Translations under genes and position numbers: made by a program | In this document: one piece after another, positions 45,579-57,160 of the stretch | Position numbering within the stretch: the first letter of the stretch is position 1 | Layout: each line of letters begins with the position of its first letter | Notes under the pieces: model-generated | What the model was told of the DNA's origin: nothing | Databases searched by the model: none | Seen by the model: the letters and a program-made list of their open reading frames with translations, nothing else | From: Strobilurus pachycystidiatus | Taxonomy: Eukaryota > Basidiomycota > Agaricomycetes > Agaricales > Physalacriaceae | Reading direction: 5' to 3' | Length of the DNA stretch: 64,000 nt | NCBI GenBank assembly: GCA_019915135.1 | Contig: JAHLMK010000003.1 | Location: 1,426,001 to 1,490,000 of the forward strand

Positions 45579-45797
45579 TGTAGTCCGAAGAAGAAAGAGA
45601 CAGAGACAGAAAGGGAGGGACAGGGACAGGGACAGTGCTATGGATTTATATACGAGAACACATGGAAAGCATAGTCACTCGTCTCACCTGTCACAAAACT
45701 CAAAACATATAAGCGCGCGTTCCTTGTCCGACGGTCAATTATGCCCTTGTGGGTGGTCACTGGTACGTATCTCTCGCAAATCAGTGTCAGCCGCTCG

Positions 45798-47280
45798 TTA
45801 TCCATCCTGAATTGTCAGTATAGACTGTGGATTGATTACGAGTCTCTGCCTGCAGTTCTCTGCGGACACTGAAGGTTGGACATGAGGCTGTTCCAAGTCC
45901 GTAGAGCGATCGGAAAGGCGGTGGCCTAAGGCCTTTGCCCCTGCATCAACCGAGCCGAACCAATCGCCGAGATTACGCGGGTAGATGGGTGTCAAGATGC
46001 CTAAGATCCAGTCAGTCATGAAGGGCGCCGAAGAAGAGGCTGTCTGCGATTTTGGAAGATGAACTATGAGGATAATGGTCGAACGGAAAGAACAAAGATC
46101 GCCCCGCAAATCCCAGTATTATTGCGTAGATATGCACGTCATCATCACAGTACTTACTCAAAAAGGGTACTACGCTTAGCGTGAAATGATATCTGATTCA
46201 ATCTCTCTCCTAACTGCCAGTGTAACTTGCTGTCCTCGTTTGCAATACATGTCACCATCCGAGTTATGGAAATGCACTGGATTTTTTTACGATGTCGGCT
46301 CTGAATATTGGGGACCGTCAAGCCCGACCGTGGTGGATACCCTGCAGCCGCACCACCCGCATAATGAATAGGAACTTCGGAATAGGACAAGCGGGAAAGA
46401 AGACGACAGGCCAGGACAAGCCGCGAAGCGCGTCCACTGCGGTTAGGACCATATTCTAGTAATTTCGAAAGCACATACATATGTTTTCAACGTTTTCCTG
46501 TCCAGATCTTGGATTCTCAGGTTTGGGTCATAATTGGACAGTCATTCGTCGCATAACGCGGGACTACGACGGGATAGGAAGAATGCGGCTCTGGGTATGG
46601 GCGGTAGACTGAGACTCGAAGTAGGTCTCATTCAAGGCGATGCATTTGACTATGGGCGGAACCGAGTCAATAGTGTATCCAAGGCAGTATGGAGATCCAA
46701 TTACAATGAAGCATAGCCGACAGATGTGGCGCAGTTTCAGGTAGGGGCAAGCTATGCTTATCTGAGTTGTGACCTGCCACTTTCATGATATAGATATCGC
46801 GATCGGCTTACCTGCGTAGCTACGAATGATGCCATTTGTGGTACTTACTCATTCCAGGTCACGATATTTGAATCCATACTCTCTTCAGGGAGGAGAGGAT
46901 GATCTCTCTTACGATGAGCCACGACTCTTTCGCGTGTTGGGAACAGACGATAGCAATCTTTCACAAAAACGTGTAAGCTTGCAACATTCAGGTTGCCCAT
47001 GCTGAGTGAGTCTTCACACCTGTTAGCGTGCACAAGAACAGAGGTGTTCTGATTAAAGGTAAGTCGAAGTTCATGGCACTTCTGGAGAGCCTACTAACTC
47101 GCTTGGAGATGTTACCTTGGCCAAACCCTGGGCTGCAGCGATATCTTCGGCCGTTGTTGTATCTGTGATAAGGTCAGTGAAGTACCTCTCAACATCCCAG
47201 ACATCTAGCTCACTGTCTTGAACAGCTGGCTGAGGCGGTAACACAGAGGGTAGCATATTCGAATTCGTGGCTGACTGCAA
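45798..47280 (-). CDS. hypothetical multi-exon gene, model uncertain
   Basis: A first exon from the ATG at 47280 (MQSATNSNMLPSVLPPQPAV, then WDVERYFTDLITDTTTAEDI) reads as real coding. A following segment can be spliced as AKLTRFCERLLSSVPNTRKS, or read in another frame as FVKDCYRLFPTRERVVAHRK, which has a zinc-finger-like Cys/His spacing but lacks the first Cys. Further minus-strand segments at 46480-46154 and 46109-45798 have good donor signals (GTAAGTAC) but I could not join them into one frame. It may be a real gene with unusual splicing or a decaying one. No function can be given. Confidence 0.35.
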
Positions 47281-47380
47281 GAGAGTGGCCCGAGGTAAGC
47301 TTCATGGTCTCCCAAAACAGAAGCCCTAACCCTAAGCCAAAGCTCCCCACAGGCGGATCAAGGGACGTGCACTAACTTGA

Positions 47381-49378
47381 ATGGTGCGGTCATCATCGTC
47401 GCTGACCAGGATGGCGTCCACGCCGTCAAAAGCAGCGCCCGCGTCGTCCAGGACGGCGTCGCAACACTCCCGCACGCAGTCCCAGAGCAAGCCGGTACTC
47501 AGATGGCTTGGAAACCTGCCTCCATATCACAACAACACTACTACCCAGTCCCCGCCGCCGTCACTATCATCGACACCGACGTCGACGCGGGCATCTACGC
47601 CTCCATCTCCCGGACTTGCATCTCTCAATGAGGCGCTACACGAACCCCTACGTCTCCCTACAAGACCACCAATAGCCAGACTGCCAAGATCCTTCTACCA
47701 CAACCGCGGCATGCCCCATTCCCCTCCATTTCTCGAGAATCTCGCGCGGTCGACTATGCCGACAGCATCAATATCAACTGACAGTCGATTTGATTCGACT
47801 CTCTTCTGGCAGCCCTCTTCACCAGTCGCGCAGAGTCCCCAATCCCCCACCTCCCAACGCCCAATAATACTCAATGAATCACCGAACCACCGAACATCCC
47901 TCGATACCCTTCGCTCTGTCTCTCAGCGCGATATCAACCACACGCGCCGTGCATCCCAAACGCGTTCCATGTCATCTTCGTCTGTGGATGCCGCCTCGTT
48001 CGATAGCAGTTCGTCTTCGTGGAACAAAAATTGGTGGTTCTTTCCCAACAACAACAACAAAGAAGATGTAGATGCTTTATTGGGTGAAGAGGACAGGCGG
48101 GACACAGCAGAGGAACAAGCTGACTCTATTGCCAAGAAATGTACGTGTCGTGCCATTCCTTTGTTTAATCAATGCCTCATTTCTTCTAGACCGCGCACCC
48201 AAAAATCCAGTGGTCTTCTGTCACGGTTTACTCGGTTTTGATTCAGTCACGATAGGGCTACCCATAGCTCCCGTTGAAGTGTCGCATTGGCGTGGGATCA
48301 AGCAGGCATTGGAAGCCAGCGGTTGCGAAGTATTGATCACGAAAGTGCCTGCGACAAGTAGCCCCATAGATCGTGCCAAAGTCCTAGAGCAGAAAATATC
48401 GGAAACGTATCCCGGCCGTAGTGTGCACCTTATAGGTCTATATCTCCCTCGCGTCTACAAATCAACATTGACTGACCAGCACTCTGTAGGTCATAGCATG
48501 GGCGGTCTGGACTGTCGATATCTGGCCTCAATGCTTCCCAAACGAAATTTCTCCGTCCTCTCAATAACCACAGTCGCGACGCCACATCGCGGAACCATAT
48601 TCGCAGACCGTTTCCTGGAAACAGTAGGCGCCAACCGAATGCCCTCCTTCCTAAACCTTCTTGACATGCTACCAAATGGTGGCGGGGATGGCAAGGCCTT
48701 CGAGTTCCTGACGGTCGAAAACATGCGCTTATTCAATGAGCTTGTGAAGAACGTCGAGGGTGTCAAGTACTTCAGCTGGGGCGCAGCCTACGAACCCGGC
48801 TTCGTGGACACCTGGAAGTGGTCTCACTCAGTCATATTGGAGAAGGAGGGACCCAACGATGGCCTCGTGTCTGTGAATTCGTCGAAATGGGTACGTGTTC
48901 CATATCACATCGTTTCGAACGTTGAATGGACTGAACGTGAATGAAGGGCGAGTACTTGGGCACGCTGGAGGACGTCAACCACCTGGATCTCGTCGGATGG
49001 ATCAACACCGCTCGATACAAATGGGCGGCCATGACTGGGCGCGAGATCAAGTTCCGCCCTGCGACGTTCTATCTCGGTATCGTGGATATGCTGGCGGAGA
49101 AGGTGGAGAACCAGCCGCCGATTGACGACAACCGCGGACCTTCACCTGCTGGGAGCAGTAACAAGGCTGGGCAAGGTGTCAAGGTACGGCGAGAAAACTC
49201 AAACGCGTCGAGTGCCCGGGAACAGCCATCGAACGCTAGGCGCCAGATGTCTACGAAGGCTGTTCGTCCCTCATCGTCAAAAGTTCTCGATAACGGGGTC
49301 ACCATGACCACTGGAGAGGATATCGCGAAGGTCACTGGAGAGGAGGACGCGCAGCCTTCTCGGCGCCCTACTCAGTAA
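47381..49378 (+). CDS. alpha/beta-hydrolase, lipase-type (GHSMGG)
   Basis: Four exons (introns 48141-48189, 48436-48489, 48891-48946) give 612 residues. A Ser/Pro/Thr-rich N-terminal region of about 250 residues precedes the alpha/beta-hydrolase: VVFCHGLLGFDSVT (oxyanion-hole HG), HLIGHSMGGLDCRYLA (nucleophile Ser in G-x-S-x-G), TTVATPHRGTIFADRF, ILEKEGPNDGLVSVNSSKW (likely the acid) and LEDVNHLDLVGW (catalytic His). This is the family of fungal triacylglycerol lipase-like intracellular hydrolases. There is no signal peptide, so it probably acts inside the cell, perhaps at lipid droplets or mitochondria. The exact substrate is not shown by the sequence. The basic, Ser-rich C-terminal tail is likely disordered. 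Confidence 0.88.
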
Positions 49379-49806
49379 TGCTAATCATCATAATAGTAAT
49401 GCACAGATCTATCTTACTAGCCTACTCGTCAATAGCTAAACACATTGTATATCACCCTCCAGTTTAAATTATTGCTTACATACTGTAACGCAGCCGCTGT
49501 ACGAACTATATACTTAGAGAGATTACATCGTCAGCATGCGTTCAATGATGAGGGAAGAAATCAGGATGTGGTCGAAGAACTCGTGCCCGTCCGGGAAGAC
49601 TGTTAGGACGGGGTCTGGAAGAGGCGGAGAGGCTTGAAAGGGAGGTGGAACGAAGGTTGCTAGTAGACTTTCGGAATGGTCAGTAGCATGGCACTACTAG
49701 CCTAGGTGAGAAAGGTTTGGAAATAAGAAATCGCGAGGGCTCACGATGCACATTGTGGTGCCGTCTTCTAGTGTTGTTCGAGCGTCCCATCGTAAGACTA
49801 TGCGAT
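49379..49806. other. intergenic, convergent
   Basis: About 430 bases between the lipase stop and the minus-strand unknown gene. AT-rich near 49380-49480. The minus-strand gene could have an additional 3' exon here; none is evident. Confidence 0.4.
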
Positions 49807-50595
49807 TCATTGACCAATGCCAATGCCGCTGTAGGTTGAAATTAGATACTCTGCAGCTTCAGAGAAACAATGACATGCCGCCGAGCTGTTTATCTTCTTC
49901 AATACGTTCGAGATGCGCGTAGTATAATTGCCCATCGTGATCACCGCTCGACTGTAGTTGATCGCCATCCTTGAATGAACAAGACGCCGTGAGTACCCAA
50001 AACAGTGCGCAATTAGAAGGCGGTGCGCACTCAAACTCGCCCAAGAGGACATCCTCGACGCCGACACCAATTCTATGAATCGACGTCACATATGAGATCG
50101 GCAGGAAGGGATTCATGTTGAGCTTCAGTGTTATCCTATACGATGGCGGTGCAGATGTCAAAGAGACCATATCCGCGGGAGGGATCAGCATCATGGTGTT
50201 GGTATCGCCATTCCAGTGTGCGAAGGTGTAGGTGACGGGTACGGCTGGTCGTTCATGGGTCCAATACCTACGTGACAGTTATTGCCGAAGACTCGGAGGC
50301 AGAACTTAGAGAGCGATATACCGAGGAGGATGAGGGGCGTGCGATATAGTTGACATATAGCTGATCAAAACTCTCAATCTGAAGAATCTTGAGATAGCAT
50401 TGCCTGAACCTACTCGGGTAGGAGGGTCGTCGTAGATGCTGATGCGTCTGGATTGTTACCTATACAATGATAAAAAATGCATAGGACTCGTTGCAAAGCA
50501 TACATACCCAGAACCATTTGATAGTAAGGTGCTAACCTCTGTTGATCCACGATCATCATTGTCGGCGTTTGACGGGACCGCTCTAATTTGAGCAT
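49807..50595 (-). CDS. hypothetical protein, unknown
   Basis: Minus-strand exons starting MLKLERSRQTPTMMIVDQQR, then a central block PAVPVTYTFAHWNGDTNTMM, with MVSLTSAPPSYRITLKLNMN and ISYVTSIHRIGVGVEDVLLG, and a last exon ending ISTYSGIGIGQ. The central block is clearly coding. One junction needs an intron of about 35 bases (near 50385-50419) or else meets an in-frame TAG, so the 5' part is uncertain. It lies 121 bases downstream of UBE2O on the same strand. No domain is recognised. Confidence 0.45.
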
Positions 50596-50716
50596 AACTC
50601 TTCTCTAACACGCCAACTTGTATTAGGATTGTACAATACTACCAATAGATGATTCCGACTATATAGATACAAATATGCGTGCAACATCGATGACGGCTAA
50701 GGACAGGAAATAACAA

Positions 50717-53700
50717 TCAAGATGATGTCTTTGGGGCGGCATCCAACAACGCCTGTAACTTGGTCAACGTTCGTCCAAGAGAGAGGATGCCACCTGCGGT
50801 GAGCCTGGGCACGGCAAGATCCTGGTCATCTGGAACTTCGTGGCCCTGGCTCTGACTCTTTTCTATGAGACTCTGCGCATCGGCGACGACCTTATGTAGC
50901 CGCTTCCCAGTGTAGTAAATGTGTTGGATCTCGCCCTCTAGTCCACCCAAGGGTATCTCGAGCGCCCGCCGAACAAAGCCACGCGATAGAACGTATGCTT
51001 TTTCGCTGTAGAGGCGACTGCACAATCAATACTCGTTAGTATTAGTCGAAGGGTCAGTATCTTTGCACTCGCCTGTTGACGATACCCTCTTCTGTACCTC
51101 TAAGTTTCTCATAAGCAGGTTCGCAGAACCATCTATAGGGAGGATCAGAGCTTGATCAGTCGAAGTGAGCATTGAAGACCTACGGTTCCTTTACCAGCAC
51201 TAGACCTTGAATGCTCACAAACGCCTGTAAGAGAGATGACCTCGCGGCACTCCAAATCTCGTTCTGGTCTCCAGCCCACGTCCCAAGAATGGAGAGACAA
51301 ACTTTGCCTTCCTCGTATAAATTACTAGACATGAAAGATTTGACACCGAGTCCCACAATCAAGAGGCTGTACTCACGGGTTCACTGTCAAGGGGAGATCA
51401 GCAATCATGTTTTTATGACTAGGGATAACAAAATGATACCTCGTCCATTGCCATTTGTCCAGCTTAGGAAGTGGGCCAGTGGCGGACTATTAGGAAAGTT
51501 GGAGTCCAGCATCCAGTCAATAACAAACGGCGCGTCCTCGTATGGCGTATTGCTTGGCCCAATGATGAGTGACCGCAACAAATCCGTGCGGTCTTCATAA
51601 GTCCTAACGATGACGTTATCTACAGAAGAAGTTTAAGTTGAAAATCAAGACCACATCGACGTTTAAGAAGCAGCCTCACCAGGAAGACTCGAAGTCAGTA
51701 TGCGATACTCCTTGCGTAAGCGGCCGAGGAATGATTTGGATGGCTGAGCCGGAGGAGAGGAATAGAACGCGTGATCGACAGGACAAGACGAAATGATGTC
51801 GAATCGCTTCCATGGGAGGTCAGAGTCGTCAGGTTGTGAAGCATCGTTCGCTTCTTGGGACGTGCCCTCTCCTTTGTCCACCTCTGCCTCTGGTATCACC
51901 TCGGGTTCCGGCTCCGGCTCTGTGTCCATGGTAAGTACCTCCTCATCTATGTCCATGCCGGGTGGCGTAAATGGGCCATCGCTGTAATCGACGATCATGT
52001 CGGCGCCATCGTCGTCGTCGTCATCCACCCACTGGTCGTCGAGACTGTTTGCCTGGTACATCCCCCATGCCCCATCCTCATGCTCCCAAACCATAACCTG
52101 CTCATCATCCTCCATATCATCGTCGTCGTCGTGATGGTGGTGGTGATCATGATCGTCGTCCCAGTTATCGTCTTCAAGTTGCTCAAATGCGTCATATAGT
52201 TTCGTTAGCCGCGTGAGGGGGTATGGCTGTGACGAGCCGTCGGGGTGCTCTACGCTAATTGTACCGTCGAGATTAAGCTACGAGAGTGTGAGCGAGAGTG
52301 ACAAATACGTAGACGTGAATAACACATACCCGCACGACCTCCCCGATCCAAGGAATCTTGTCCCCTTTGATCCATGGCTGCTGCATTGCTCCTTCCGCGT
52401 CCGGATCACTGCCACGCCCTTTCGCAACTTCCGTACCCAAATTCCACATATGCTTGTGCCATCCATCGAGTGGACCATCCGCAGGAGGCACCTCCCTGAC
52501 CCAATCCTCGAGCTCGCCAATCTTTGGTATTCGGGGTGGAGCATAACCATTGCTGGTTCCTTCTGCATGTATGAACACAAAGTCCCCGATCCGAACGCCA
52601 AGACCGTCGTTACCGACATGAGCATCGGTGTCGGAAGTACCGTGCGTGTCCAATTCCAAAGCAGACACTGTCTCTTTGGTCTGCGTATCAGGAAAGTATA
52701 ACGAAGCCAGCCTGTGTTGCGCGTCGACACTTTGTACAATGGCTGGACGTTTAGTATCCTCCCCACGCCAAATTACATGGTCACCGGGCCTGAAGAAAGT
52801 CAACGGGAAGTTATATAGTTGTTGAGAGGATGCTTACCAACAATCGTATTCGTCAGTATTGAGATATGGGATAACGTCTATGGATCGACAAGATTCCACA
52901 GTCCCATCCTGCCACAAGATCTCGACGGTTGTTTCTGTTTCTTTTACAGATAGAGTATTGACAGAGACGGGACCGGTGGAGGGATTGTTTCGGCCATGGA
53001 TAGAGAGAGGAACTCCAGTAGAACTTAGCAGTTTCACTCTGTCTCCCATGCGCATCTGAAAGTCTGCCCGATTCCTGATTAGAGTAAGCTTTGCTATATC
53101 CTGCTTACACCAAAAAGTGCTGGGTCGCCTTCGCTCTAGGGCTTCCGCGGGTGACAACTGTTATGAGCAAGATTGAGTCAAGAAAGTAATGATGGAGTAA
53201 GAGGAATCTCACTGATTGATTGATAGCTAGCCATGCAACTGCATACACGGTGTGCTTTATATCGATGACCGTGTCTTTGCTACCACCCATAAAGAAGCCT
53301 AGGATGTGTTGCATATTGTTAGCTGGAGGAAGTATGTCCTAACAGGAAAATGTCATTAGATGTTACGACGACAGAGCCGCGTAAACATACGCCTTTCTCG
53401 CCGATGGCAAAGCGAGAGCCGAATTCGGGAAACCTGACGAGTTCGCCGTTGTTGGTTTCGATGATGTTTTCGTCGTACAACTAGAGCTCCTGTATTATGA
53501 ATCATGATTGAGGATGTCGCGGGTGACTGGGATATACCTCGATTATCTGTAGGGCTGGTTAGCTGCGTAACGCGTGTTCAAGGCCCGGATCAGGACGCAC
53601 CTGGCCAATCCAGTCATCGCACAGAACGTAGTCTCTGACCTCGGCTTCCATCGCGGGAACGACCTCGCTCGACTCCCGCATTCCATCGACCGGCGCATGG

Positions 53701-54111
53701 GTGATCGCATGCTCCAATTTGCCGCGGACTTTGATGCTCAGGACGACGCCAGACCGGACGTCGTCGATGCTGCGCTTGCAGAAGTCGCCGGGATGGAGGG
53801 TGCGGTCGATGAGGGCGAGGTCACTTTCGGGCAGAATCTCGCGCCGGCCGTTGTTGGACAAAAAGCTAACGCCGACTTCGCCGCGCTCGAGTGGCCTTGT
53901 CAGTGGATCGTCTTCTGAATGAGCAATGTCTTCTGCATCGTGCCAGCACCTCTGCAGGCGTCGGATAAGTTGACAGTGCTGGGTAATGCGAGGGGCGGCT
54001 ACTTGCCAGTACGATCCCGTAAGCGCTTGGATCTCGGATTAGATGGACGACATCTTCCTGGTAGAACTGGGAAGATGAAATGATTGATATTTTGTGCAGA
54101 ATGGAGCGCAT
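50717..54111 (-). CDS. UBE2O: E2/E3 hybrid ubiquitin-conjugating enzyme UBE2O
   Basis: A very large E2 that transfers ubiquitin without a separate E3. Many exons; the protein is roughly 900 residues. The N-terminus ([20 protein letters not shown]) leads into the beta-rich conserved regions: [38 protein letters not shown] and [21 protein letters not shown] long acidic and His-rich linker follows (52000-52200; [20 protein letters not shown]). The C-terminal UBC fold has [20 protein letters not shown], then [20 protein letters not shown] with the catalytic Cys, and [15 protein letters not shown], then a helical tail typical of UBE2O. I chose the start at 54111; a longer one at 54192 (MYLTPTSCLPP) stays in frame. 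The gene is head-to-head with an F-box gene. Confidence 0.92.
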
Positions 54112-54270
54112 ATATGCACCTTTGTCGCCGGCGTCGCGCGCGGTGTGCTCGACATAAGAAGGAGGCAGGCAGGAGGTGGGCGTGAGATACAAGGTGTTCG
54201 ATCAGCCAGCCGGCATCTTCTTGCTGATCTCCCGTCATCATACAGCATATCATATCTTCAGCATCTGCAA
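54112..54270. promoter_or_regulatory. 159-bp bidirectional promoter, UBE2O / F-box gene
   Basis: 159 bases between outward-facing start codons of two ubiquitin-pathway genes. If UBE2O uses its upstream in-frame ATG at 54192 the gap shrinks to 78 bases. No known factor site was identified. Confidence 0.5.
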
Positions 54271-56036
54271 ATGACCACCATGTATGCGGGCACTCTGGAT
54301 CTCCTCCCTGTCGAGATCATCGAGCATATTCTTAACTTTGTCGATATCCTGACCATGGTCCACTGCAGACTGGTACGCACTATTTGCGGAACGTACTTAA
54401 CGGCGCCCTCATACCTTGCAGGTCTGCAAACTCTTTCTCTCCATCACAGACGGCTCTTCAGCATCGATATACGATCTGGAGCTCGCAAAGCACGGCCTAC
54501 AGGGCCATCACGACTTGGCCGCCTCTGTACACAAACTGGAGCGTCTCCGAAAGTTCGCTGACGGCTGGGGATATGCGCGCAACATGCACGACCACTCAGT
54601 CAACATCCTTCCCGGCGGCCTCTGGGAGCTCTTTGGAAATCATCTTGCCCAGCACGACGGCAGCGACACAATTGTCCTTACTCGACTACCGTCTCCTTCC
54701 CTCTCTATAGAAGAAAAGACGTGGTCAGTACCACTCGGTGGCGTTCGTGTCAGGGACTTTGGAATGGATCCCTCCCAAAATATTCTCATCCTCATTGAGA
54801 ACCCCAAATGGTGAATGCCATCCTTACACCATTTCCGTACAGCACTTGACGCGAAAATTGCTGCAGGCGTATTCGCCAGCCGCCGCCCAAGTACAAATTC
54901 CACATCTGCTCACTCCTCAATGGCGGCAATCACCCATGTGCAAAGGAAGGACAGATATATCTTCAGGCTAATCGTATGCGCCCAGCAACGTCCTACTCCA
55001 TCCAAATCTCAGGAGACCACTTTGGTATATTCTTCGACAACCCAGGAGTAGCCGACGGTGGCTCCATTGCTGTTTGGAACTGGAAGACCGGCGCCAGGGA
55101 AATGGTACACTTGCCTGTTCCTTCTTGTCTCCAGAAAGATCTCACAACTTCTATAGCATATTCAAAGCGAAGCAATGAACTCCTTCGCTTTCCTCGACGA
55201 CAGTCATATCGTGATATCGACAGGCGTCGGTGTCGATATCTTCCTCTCCATAGTGAACTTCAAATCCACCGATAACGTGGAGCAGGAACTTTCACAGGTC
55301 ATCGATATTTGCCATCTTGCCCTTCCCGAATTTGCCGTCATGGTGTTTGCGTACGTTCGTTGTGATCCCTCTCCGGCATGGCCAAATACCGACCCCACCA
55401 TCCCCTTCTACGATCAACACAACCAGCTCTTGTATACCGTGTCCGTCTGGAGTGCCACCATGGAACATTATCTCATGGTCATTCCACGGCGTACTCTCCT
55501 CGCCCAATTGGATCGCGTTGGTGCGCTCGACAACATCGCCTCTTGGGAGGATTGGGGCCCAAGCGGTACACGGTTCATAGATTCCCTCCTACACACCCCT
55601 CCTTCGCACGTATGGTCCTGCGTCACGTACGGTTCGCGCTTGGTGTCATTTACTCGGGATGGCAGCGTCGTCAATTGCTTCGACTTCAACCAAGTTCGTG
55701 TCAGACGCGACGTAAAGAATGGCGCGCCGGAGATAAATCCCAACGAGACGTTCGCCTTTCCGTCGGAAGATGACGCGCCCACTGCGGTGTGCACTGGGAC
55801 AAGCATTGTCAAAGGAAGAGTCTTCAACCGTCCTGTTTATACGCATTTACCCTTTCGGGCGAGGGCGCTGCCTATCCAACTACGAGATAGTGGGGAGTAT
55901 TCTGTTATGTGCAGTCAGAACAGCATCATCGTTGTGGACTCGAGCACGGTACGTACCCATGGTTGAGTCTGAGGTCCACAGTCTCTCAACGTCATTTTTT
56001 CAGACTGGAAGACAATATCGCGTCATATCATTTTGA
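54271..56036 (+). CDS. F-box protein
   Basis: Five exons (introns 54373-54421, 54811-54866, 55105-55156, 55949-56003) give 517 residues without frame breaks. The F-box is at the N-terminus (LDLLPVEIIEHILNFVDILT, then MVHCRLVCKLF) and would bind Skp1 in an SCF ligase. The rest has beta-rich segments reminiscent of a degenerate propeller (DHFGIFFDNPG, IAVWNWKTGAREM, FAFLDDSHIVISTG, HVWSCVTYGSRLVSFTRDG, SIIVVDSSTTGRQYRVISF), as in many mushroom F-box proteins of this size. The substrate is unknown. Without the last intron the frame would end nine bases into it plus a short tail at 55966; the spliced end is preferred. Confidence 0.82.
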
Positions 56037-57160
56037 TTCGGCAGGCGAACGAAGTTGTACAATATAGTCTTCACCGATTCTCACGTTTTTCGTGAAATAA
56101 TGGCCTCGGTTCTGTCACCAGCAACAAATTACACTCACACCCTGCGAAACAAATTCAATATCCGACCTTGTCCGTCTCCCCATCCATGGTGCAGATCCGC
56201 CAATCACCTCCCGATCTGACTGTCAGTCTGCAGCGCCAAGCGCGTTCACGGCCTGGGTGTCAAAAAACTCTCGCAACACACGCAGTGTTCCGCAGGTTAC
56301 TGTATGAATATCTGATGCGCAACAGTCTCAATGTGCTTCTCTCGAGTACCTTCCCGATTCTCCTCGCTCGTATAGTGCTATTAGTGGTTTCTATGAAGGG
56401 TAAAGCTTCCGATTCCACGCTGTTCCGTCCAAACATTGACATTGGACCGCGCAAACTCCATCGCTTCTCAGGCTTCGCCAAGTTCAGGTCCTATTCGTCA
56501 ACTTGGCGAAGTCTGAAGTCTTATTCGGTCAACTTGGCGAAGCCTGAAGTCTTATTCGTCTCGTTAAGGTTCACACATCGGCCGAAGCTTCAGCTTAACA
56601 TAACTAAGTACACGCTTCCGGGTCCGCACCTGTCAAAGTTCTTGAAGACACCTTTCAATATGGAGATTCACCACTCCCTGGGGGCTTCAAGCTCTAATTG
56701 ACACAGATGAACACCCCATGCCTCTGAATCCGATGGGAGTCTCAGTAGAGCTGTCTGGCTGGCTAAGATGCCTCATCATTGCGGTTGTACAGCTGTTGGC
56801 TAATAGCTATACTGGTTCACACGGTGCTACTGCTCAGCGCTCAGACATTCACGGAACTCGTTTCATTGATGGCGTTAGCTAGTCATTTAGCGCTTGATGA
56901 GGGATATGGGCTATTCGACAACATCTCAGCAACGTTCATAGCTAATCAATCTCCGAGCAAAATGCCACTGGCCTGCAAGTAAATACCTCAGGCATGCGCG
57001 CTAACACGCGCCTTCGGTCAGAGCTCGGGTAAAATCTTATCTTATCAGATACCATCAGTTTCCCTCCCAAAAGGATCATCGACAGCCTCATTGCTTTAAA
57101 TTTCCCCATGACTCACAACTGCACAACAGTTTTCCCTTTCCCTTCCCTTCTGCGCTAGTT
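56037..57160. other. 1.1-kb intergenic region
   Basis: It lies between the F-box gene and the NAGS gene, both plus strand. A 177-codon frame at 56168-56701 has no domain and runs through the repeat at 56468-56558, so I do not call it a gene. The right part should be the NAGS promoter; 57100-57160 contains the C/T-rich stretch often seen before basidiomycete start codons. Confidence 0.5.
56468..56558. repeat. 31-bp tandem duplication with inverted copy
   Basis: Two 31-base units, 56497-56527 and 56528-56558, differ at one position. Just upstream, 56468-56484 is the exact reverse complement of 56531-56547 (17 bases, AACTTGGCGAAGCCTGA), so the region can fold into a hairpin with either unit. 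Confidence 0.85.

Noticed and set aside
47323..47336. Telomere-like CCCTAACCCTAA
   Set aside because: Only two units within ordinary unique sequence between genes; no array.
54811..55156. Apparent frameshifts in the F-box gene at 54.8 and 55.1 kb
   Set aside because: Introns 54811-54866 and 55105-55156 with standard ends restore one frame, and the exon sum is a whole number of codons.
56168..56701. A 177-codon plus-strand open frame
   Set aside because: No domain, no splice context, and it runs through the tandem/inverted repeat, so it is probably chance.
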